A DNA stretch of 64,000 bases from Amia ocellicauda. Its lineage: Eukaryota > Chordata > Actinopteri > Amiiformes > Amiidae. A program made the translations under genes and the position numbers. The notes under the pieces were generated by a model. The model was not told the DNA's origin, did no database searches, and was given only the letters and a program-made list of their open reading frames with translations. The DNA lies in the NCBI RefSeq assembly GCF_036373705.1, contig NC_089850.1:50387048-50451047 (forward strand). The letters run 5' to 3'. Each line of letters begins with the position of its first letter. Position 1 is the stretch's first letter. Shown piece by piece: positions 57,516-64,000 of this stretch.

Positions 57516-59792
57516 TACTGAAAAAAGAGGGAGACTGAATGGAAGCGGCACTGAGCTTCACTCACTCTTGCTCTGATGTGTGTGTGTATGTGTGGTTCAG
57601 TGGGTCTGGGCTGAATGGAAGAAACAGACTGTTTTGATTGACAACAATAACAAAAAAAAGAGCGAGCCTGATGTTGTACTGCCTCCTAGTAAATCCCTCT
57701 CAACTGTCTCGTACACAGACCCCTGTGCCCTGTCCCCACCCCGAGTGACTGCTGTGTGCTCCGATTGCTCTGAATGGCCCTCCTGCACGCTGAGCTGTCG
57801 TGTCCCCACCCCCTCCAGTGTGGTGAGAAGCGCTTATTTGATTATTCAGGTTCAGGTTTCCAAGGCGGAGTTAAATTCTGTTAATTGGTCTTCCCGTGCA
57901 CAGTGGGCACGCTGCTGCCACTGACTCCCCTACCCTGCAAGTAATCAATACAGAATAAAGCTTTTCAAAGGAGCATCTCAGTCTGCGCCATTTCCCAGCA
58001 GATCAATACCAATCATCCTTACATGATGCATTAGGCATCCATGCACTTCATATTATTATTATTACTCTGATTATTTTAAAACAATCATGTCTGCAGTGGG
58101 TGGCATCCTGGAAGGGAAATTTGTATGTGTATCCAGTTTGTGTGTATATATGTACATGTGTGTGTAAACACAAATTTCTATCAAAAAAAATGTCTGGCTC
58201 ATTAACATAATTTTGCACCAGGGAATAATATCAATGCAATGCATTGGAGTGAGAGCAAGAACATATTTATCCCTAAAATAATCAATATGCCACCAACTAC
58301 ATGAGCAATTGCATCAGCTCCCCGAGGAGAACACGGCATTCAGACCTGGGGGAACAGTTATCAGGATCAGGACGCTGAAAGGCCATTTACAGGGCTGTAG
58401 GTCTTGCTTACATGGTGTTGTAATTGAAAGGGTCATAATTGGTTCTTGTAGTTCATCTACAGGAGTGATGAAGAGAAGCTTCAGTATTGGATGTCCTCAG
58501 CATGGCCTGCCCCCCGCGCTCCCTTGACCCTCAGTACAGATGGACACCCAGGGCTGTCCAGGGTTTCTCCTGTCATGCTTCTATGGGAGGGTCACTGTGT
58601 AGCTCTGGTCAAATGTTGGACAGTTCTCTTACAGGTTTGATATAGACCTTATAAAGAGATACATCCTCAGAATTGAAATTCCCTGAAGACACTTCATGAA
58701 GAAAGGTAGGACATTCATATACTGTTTCTGTGCCCCAGTCCACTGTGTTTGCTTCTACACTGTGAAATACATGGATTATTACGTTTTTGTTTTAAGATTT
58801 CCTCTCGTTTTGCATGAACATTTTCTCGATAGCTCTAGAGCTCGAAAGCTTTGAACCTTGTCTTCTCTGTCAGCTCCTGGTTTCCTTTTCAAAGGTGTTA
58901 TTCACTACAATCATACTGCTTCCATTGCAGCAGAACGTTTGCATTTTAACAACGTTCTTTGAAAGAAAATGCAATGTATTGGATGTATGTATGTATGTAG
59001 GTATTTATTTATTTTGAAGTCTGTTCTTTTATTACAATCATAAACTGCATGGAAAGCACTTTGTACATTAGTTTTCCACTCAGGAATTGTGTGCCCACTT
59101 GTCTTGGGCAGATTTCAGCTGGAGTGCAGCGGAGGCTTTATCTTTTAGTTAGCCGCTGACACTGACAAAAAATCTGAAAGAGAAACAGCCTCACACAGTC
59201 TGCGGACTCTGCAGATGCAATTACTTTCTGAAGTACTGAGAAGATTTGTCCAGAAACCATTTAACATATTAAACAAAGGTTTGTAGCACGTAGGCAAGTC
59301 TTTTAGATCTCAGGCTGGAATTAAATCAAAAGTCTGACCTGCACAACAACTACATTTAAAAAACCTTTATGTTGGTTGGTTGGTTTATATGTTTTTGTTT
59401 ATCAGGTTTTTATTTTCTTCCATCAAGTACTGGGCTGTAACTTACCTATTGCAGGCATGTCAAAGGTGGGGTAAGATCTCGCCTTCATTTTAGAAAAGGC
59501 CAAGTGGTGCAAAACTAATTTAATTTAACCCCTGACAGGAAGGACAAGGTCAGTCTTTCCTCACTCACAGGGCGTGCTTATGCCACACAGCGCGAGAGCT
59601 CAGGAAAATAGGAAACTATCAGATATTCTGACCTCTGCCATGTTGTGTGTAATTAGGAAGCTACTGTCACAAAAGCACAACTCGGATTAGCAGCATGTTG
59701 TCAGTGAATCCCCCTTTGCAGTGGTGTGTGGTGGAGTGCTGAACACTACACTTTTTTCCTCCAATGCCAAGAACCCCTGTTTACCATTTATG

Positions 59793-59798
59793 TTTATT
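59793..59798 (-). terminator. Candidate ACAD8 polyadenylation signal
   Basis: AATAAA on the minus strand, about 260 bp past the ACAD8 stop. It was chosen by position only. Confidence 0.35.
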
Positions 59799-60055
59799 TT
59801 TGAATATTTTCTGCACAGCCCAATGAGAATTAATCTGACACTTCACAAAAGGGACCTGATTCAATAGCACTACTTTTCATATAAACCCTTTTAATAATTT
59901 TTTACACTTGTAAGAGTAAGGTAAAACACCAGCTATTCCCTACAAACTACACACCGCTGACTGACAGACCCGGCCACACTGTTACAGAATGAAAGACAGC
60001 TCCTTCCTCCTCCTTCAAGGCCTCGACCTTGGGAGTGTTTTCAAGCCATCGCAGT

Positions 60056-60111
60056 TCATAGATCCGTCAGCAGATTCCTTGAAATGATCATGCGCATCAC
60101 TTCATTGGTAC
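60056..60111 (-). CDS. acad8: ACAD8 last exon and stop
   Basis: Acceptor ccccaattag. It encodes [18 protein letters not shown] and a TGA at 60058-60056. The human end is SNEVMRILISRSLLQE. Confidence 0.93.
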
Positions 60112-63100
60112 CTAATTGGGGTGGAGGGAAAAAATAGACAAAGGCGGCGGAGATAAACATATAGATTTTCTTTTCATACCCTTCCGATGTGGAATATGCA
60201 GAAACATTGAATTGTGCATTTGGCAGGACTGCAACTGGAAAGGGGACAATGTTGGTACAGTCTCAGTGCGCTGTGTCTTACCTTCTAGTATCTGATGCAC
60301 TCGGATGTCCCGGACAAACTGTTGCACAGCGTAATCCTTGAGGTACCCATAGCCCCCGTGCATCTGTAATGCCTGGTTACAAATCTGTAGGACAGAAGGG
60401 AAGAGAGGTGGCGAGTTACAAAGGTGCTCCTATTGGAGAGGGAAAACCTACAGAGACATTTCTTCTCCTTCCCATTTCACTTGACACTGGTTCCTCTCTG
60501 TAAAACTGTGCAGAACATCTGGAGAAAGAGAAATTAAAAACAGCTTTGATAGCCTCCCCTGCAGGACTTTGAGGGCCACAGTGCTCTGCCAGAGGTGTGC
60601 CCAGCTCTGTCAATGTCGGCTGACTGTAATGCTGCGACTCATCAGGGAAAATTAATTCAGCTGCAACCCGGCGTGGAGACACGGCAGCCCTGTACTTGAG
60701 CTGCACGATACCGGAAGCTCAAATACAGCACCCCCTTCTGACCACACACAGTGGGACAAAACTGATTAATAATCGCCATCGGGGCACACACCTGCTGCAG
60801 CGGCCTGTCAGCACACTATAGGAAGAAGAATCCAAGAAACAAACACGAAAACATGGGGAGTACCTGGTCTGTTTGGATACCCTGTGCACACCGTGTATTG
60901 CCCTCGCCCCACTCACCGCAAAGCACTCATCTGTGGCAAAGAGCTTGGCCATGGAGCACAGGGCCACGGCATCCTCCCGGCCCTGCTGCAGAGCCACAGC
61001 CGCCTGGCGCACCATCAGCCGCGACGCCACCAGCCTCGTCGCCATCTCGGCCAGCTTGAACTGTAGGTACTGCAAAACACAGACACTCTCACACACTCAC
61101 ACCCCCACCTGACAATCGGTACACTAATTTCATTTGTGTAATTCTACAGCTCTGGTGATCTCTGTACTTGCATTATGCAATTATAAAGTCATATTATTCT
61201 TTCTTAAGGTGCCTCAAGACTAGTGGGTTATGTAAGTGTTCAACATTCATGTTCTTTTTCTGTTCTACAGAAATGAAATGCCAATGACAGAGATGCTTTT
61301 TCTTACTACGACAGCTGAGACTAGAGGACCACGGATGTGGGAACATTCAGGAGTGTGCCAAGGCACGCATCCATATTTCTGTATAATGGCTGCTTGCATT
61401 TCTTACAAAGTGATTAAAGTTGAGTTTCCTGATACAAAAGGTACCCACAGGCACCTCCTGGGCTCTAATATGACAAGGTTTCGGTGTATCACACTAGTCT
61501 GAAGCACAGGATGCAAGAGGCGGTCCTGTACAGAGAGCTCAGATCGGCGCAGACCAGCACCATCCTTACCTGGTTGTTGGACAGCGTCTCTCCAAACTGT
61601 TTGCGCACGGTGAGGTGATCGCGAGCCAAGAGGACACAGGCGTGGGCTGCTCCCAGAGAGCAGGAGGCTGGCAGGAAAAATAAAAATAAAACAGAAGGGA
61701 CAAGAATAAAAAAGGGGTTCAGCATTTAAAAAATTCACAAAAAAAAGAATTGATTTAAAGATCTCATTTTCAGCTTGACAGCTCATTCTATCTTTTCCCT
61801 GTTTGTGAAAAATAAAGTTGGTTTATTTCGGTACCACTAGCGCAGAAAAAAAAAATGTGCGTGTCCTCTTTTTTCTTTTTTTAAAGACTCTCATAGATTA
61901 ATATCTGCATCACCACCTAAACAGGACAGGACATGACTGCTATGGTGCAGCAGATGTCTGAGCTGCCGGGGGTACTGGACAAAGCTAATTTGTGTCCCTG
62001 CTGATACATGTTTGTGTGGTTTTTTTTTTCAGCCCCAGGGCAGCAGATCGGGGGCCTGACAGTCAGGGTGAGGACCGTACAGAGAGCTCACCGATGTTGA
62101 TCCTGCCTCCATTCAGCCCCTTCATGGCAATGGAGAAGCCCTGGCCCTCCTCCCCGATGAGATTGGCCACAGGCACGGCACAGTCCTCAAAGATCACTGC
62201 CCGCGTCGGCTGCGAGTTCCAGCCAACCTGCAACCAAAGGAGAAAACACGCGCAGGTCACTGCCGGTCTGCCGCAGCAAAGTGTCTGCGTTGTGTCAGTG
62301 AGGCTGGCAGCTCTCTGCTGTGGAGTCTGCCCTCTAGTGGACACATTTCCACACAATTCCCATCCCACATGCATAAATAAAGGCAAGTAAAGGCAAAGTC
62401 TATCTAGGGAGTTTCTCATCAGGTTTTTAAACTAACTTAAAAAAAAAAAAATCTGTTTAATAATTTTTTTTTGTATCCAACTGAGACAAAACTTCCATCC
62501 TCTCTAGATCTGGGACAAAAATTAAATGACTTTCTTCCATGCAGCTCCCCTGCATGGCAAGTTCTTCAGTATATTCACTTGCCTTCTTTTCTTTTTTGCC
62601 AAAGCTGAGTCCTGGGGTTCCCTTCTCCACCACCAGGCAGGATATTCCCTTGGCCCCCTTCCCCCCGGTGCGGCACATTACCACATACACGTCGGTGTCA
62701 CCCCCGCCACTGATGAACGCCTGTGTGCAGAACAGGGAAAGGATTAAAGAAACACCCAACAAAAGAACAACAAAACCAATCATTAAACACATCGCCAATC
62801 CTGTAATTGTGAAAACCAAGACTAATAAAATTAACAGATACAAAACTGGCCAAATAATACCATAAACTACTGTAATTAGATATTGTGTTAAAATAAACAA
62901 TAGAAGGGATAGTCAATACAAATTGATGATAGTGTGTATTATGTATTTTGCATTGTTTATTAAAAAAAAAAAAAAAAAAAAAAAAACCACTAGGAGTATC
63001 CTGGTTTGTTAAATCTCCTGAGTGGAGATGCTGTATGTGTTTTGGGCACAGGGCACTGAGGGTTCCCAGGGCACGCACCTTGGATCCGTTCAGGATGTAC

Positions 63101-64000
63101 TGATCGCCCTGTAACTTTGCTGTCGTTAGCAGTGAGGCGGCATCACTGCCACTACCTGGAAACATGGGGGGGGTGGATGTTTACATGTTTACAGTCCAAC
63201 TTCAGGTAATAAACAGAAGATCTACACTGATCTGGTCTTTTCTTCTAATTTCTAACTGCAAAAATGCTTGTGCACATGGATTTCACAATATTGGACTGTG
63301 ATTATGTGGGTACAGTATGACAATGCAGAACACCACAAGTAGATGCTGAGATTTCATATGCAGGCACAAACACAGAATCACACTGACCCATGGCTGACAG
63401 ATCTGATAAACTTGCTATGCGCATGCACACATGCAGAGTCAAACCCTTCCTCCCCAGGTTATTAGACTGTAGACTGACCTGGCTCAGTGAGGCAGTAGGA
63501 CGCAAATCTGTCCATGGAGCACAAATCAGGACAGAACCTGTTCCTCTGCTCCTGGTTCCCGAAGGTGTCAATCATCCAGGCACACATGCTGGAGCCAATC
63601 AGATAGCCAGAGACACGAGGAATTACAAATTCTCATATGCGAAAACAATGCAATATATATATTGTATGTATAGTAAATAAGCTTTAGAGTGAGTTTTTAT
63701 TTATTTGGGACAACTGTAACACAGCATAGTATTTATTTTACAGTTCAGTTCTGTAGTTCAGTTCAGTCTCCTGGGCTGTGGCTGCAGGGTCACGGCTGCC
63801 CCTTACTTGTGAATGCTGATGTAGGCGGTGGTGCTGGCACAGCCGGTGGACAGCGCCTCAAAGATCAGGGAGGTATCAAGCCGGGTTAGGCCCGAGCCAC
63901 CCACGTCAGGTTGAACATAGATCCCCCCGAACCCCAGCTGGGCCGCCTTCCTCATGGTGTCCACCGGGAAGATTTCCTGGATTGGGGGAAACAGTCAGAA
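60056..64000 (-). CDS. acad8: Isobutyryl-CoA dehydrogenase, mitochondrial (ACAD8); 5' end outside window
   Basis: ACAD8 is a mitochondrial FAD enzyme that oxidises isobutyryl-CoA to methacrylyl-CoA in valine breakdown. Nine minus-strand exons: 63976-63807, 63588-63479, 63155-63079, 62720-62583, 62227-62092, 61667-61570, 61069-60917, 60384-60282 and 60111-60056. Together they give 346 residues; human ACAD8 is 415, so about the first 70 (mitochondrial leader and first helices) lie beyond 64000. Visible motifs: [14 protein letters not shown] (acyl-CoA dehydrogenase signature 1), [55 protein letters not shown] (signature 2 region), and RVHQILEG, whose glutamate is the expected catalytic base. The closest match from memory is ACAD8 rather than SCAD, SBCAD or ACAD9. 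One intron uses a GC donor. The left-end exon closes with NLLTDL and a stop. Confidence 0.96.
60282..60384 (-). CDS. acad8: ACAD8 exon with signature 2 and catalytic glutamate
   Basis: Acceptor tgtcctacag, donor gtaagac; exit phase 1. It encodes [18 protein letters not shown] and [10 protein letters not shown]. The last complete codon is the glutamate expected to be the catalytic base of this family. Confidence 0.95.
60917..61069 (-). CDS. acad8: ACAD8 exon ([12 protein letters not shown])
   Basis: Acceptor gtgttttgcag, donor gtgagtg; 51 codons, phase 0 on both sides. It encodes [20 protein letters not shown] and [19 protein letters not shown]. Confidence 0.95.
61570..61667 (-). CDS. acad8: ACAD8 exon (SLGAAHA to NNQ)
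   Basis: Acceptor tcctgccag, donor gtaagga; phase 1 in, phase 0 out. It encodes [19 protein letters not shown] and [13 protein letters not shown]. Confidence 0.95.
62092..62227 (-). CDS. acad8: ACAD8 exon (VGWNSQPT to GGRINI)
   Basis: Acceptor tttggttgcag, donor gtgagct; phase 0 in, phase 1 out. It encodes [20 protein letters not shown] and [18 protein letters not shown]. Confidence 0.95.
62228..62582 (-). other. ACAD8 GC-AG intron
   Basis: 355-bp intron that starts with gcaagtga and ends ggttgcag on the minus strand. It contains a CTCF-like motif at 62328-62340. Confidence 0.88.
62328..62340 (-). promoter_or_regulatory. CTCF-like core motif
   Basis: On the minus strand CCACTAGAGGGCA fits the CTCF core. 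Intronic in ACAD8; motif match only. Confidence 0.4.
62583..62720 (-). CDS. acad8: ACAD8 exon ending at a GC donor
   Basis: Acceptor ctgcacacag at the 5' side. The exon encodes [20 protein letters not shown] and LSFGKKEKK, 46 codons. It ends AAG followed by gcaagtg, so the intron starts with GC. The next exon resumes exactly at VGWNSQPT in phase 0, which supports the GC donor over the shifted GT nearby. Confidence 0.93.
62959..62986. repeat. Poly-A tract
   Basis: About 27 consecutive A in an ACAD8 intron. Confidence 0.95.
63079..63155 (-). CDS. acad8: ACAD8 exon (GSGSD segment)
   Basis: Acceptor atgtttccag, donor gtgcgtg. It encodes [17 protein letters not shown] and YILNGSK, completing signature 1. 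Confidence 0.95.
63479..63588 (-). CDS. acad8: ACAD8 exon with signature 1
   Basis: Acceptor ttggctccag, donor gtcagtc; exit phase 1. It encodes [14 protein letters not shown] and ASYCLTEP, the start of the FAD/substrate-binding signature. Confidence 0.95.
63807..63976 (-). CDS. acad8: ACAD8 exon (first visible)
   Basis: Acceptor cccaatccag, donor gtaaggg; phase 0 in, phase 2 out. It encodes [35 protein letters not shown] and TTAYISIH, which aligns with human residues from about 71. Confidence 0.95.

Larger units (their letters stand above)
49983..60055. other. FEZ1 5' region and FEZ1-ACAD8 intergenic DNA
   Basis: About 10 kb without recognisable coding exons on either strand. It must contain the FEZ1 promoter and non-coding first exon(s), and ACAD8 3' UTR at its right end. 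A TG tract (about 52680-52722), GA-rich repeats (53560-53610; 56510-56560) and the promoter-like segments below are the main features. Confidence 0.6.

Noticed and set aside
61403..61786. 127-codon minus-strand frame as a separate gene
   Set aside because: It contains an ACAD8 exon read with its flanking introns in the wrong frame.

Overview
This is a vertebrate nuclear genome window, most likely from a ray-finned fish. It holds interrupted genes with GT-AG (and one GC-AG) introns, long AT-rich non-coding stretches, many TG/CA, TA and TTA microsatellites, and decayed Tc1-like, hAT-like and RTE-like transposons. I found no bacterial-type operons, CRISPR arrays, rRNA or convincing tRNA genes. 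The species cannot be named from the sequence alone.

Four protein-coding genes can be reconstructed exon by exon, with matching splice phases. (1) ESAM, + strand, exons 2-7 at 21914-30687, with a 3' UTR to about 32.8 kb. Its signal-peptide exon was not found and probably lies upstream in, or beyond, the first 21.9 kb. (2) VSIG2, + strand, complete, seven coding exons at 33749-38896, 326 residues. (3) FEZ1, - strand, complete coding sequence in nine exons from 49939 down to 40225, 390 residues. (4) ACAD8, - strand, nine exons from 63976 down to 60056. The first ~70 residues lie off the right edge.

Layout: 1-21.9 kb is non-coding (5' flank or giant first intron of ESAM) with microsatellites and a ~220-bp palindrome. 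21.9-32.8 kb is ESAM; its 4.9-kb intron between exons 4 and 5 carries a Tc1 remnant and a hAT-like element nested inside a foldback repeat. 33.7-39.1 kb is VSIG2, with an RTE-like LINE remnant in intron 1 and a hAT MITE in intron 5. 40.1-50 kb is FEZ1, convergent with VSIG2. 50-60 kb is the FEZ1 5' region and intergenic DNA with promoter-like and RFX X-box-like motifs. 60-64 kb is ACAD8.

ESAM and VSIG2 are tandem, structurally similar cell-adhesion genes of the CTX/JAM immunoglobulin group (V domain, C2 domain, one membrane span, short tail). They look like an ancient duplicate pair that also sits side by side in human. FEZ1 (kinesin-1 cargo adaptor) and ACAD8 (mitochondrial valine breakdown) are functionally unrelated neighbours. 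I see no undescribed biological system. The most notable items are a nested transposon history, a GC-AG intron in ACAD8, large palindromes and candidate regulatory sites.
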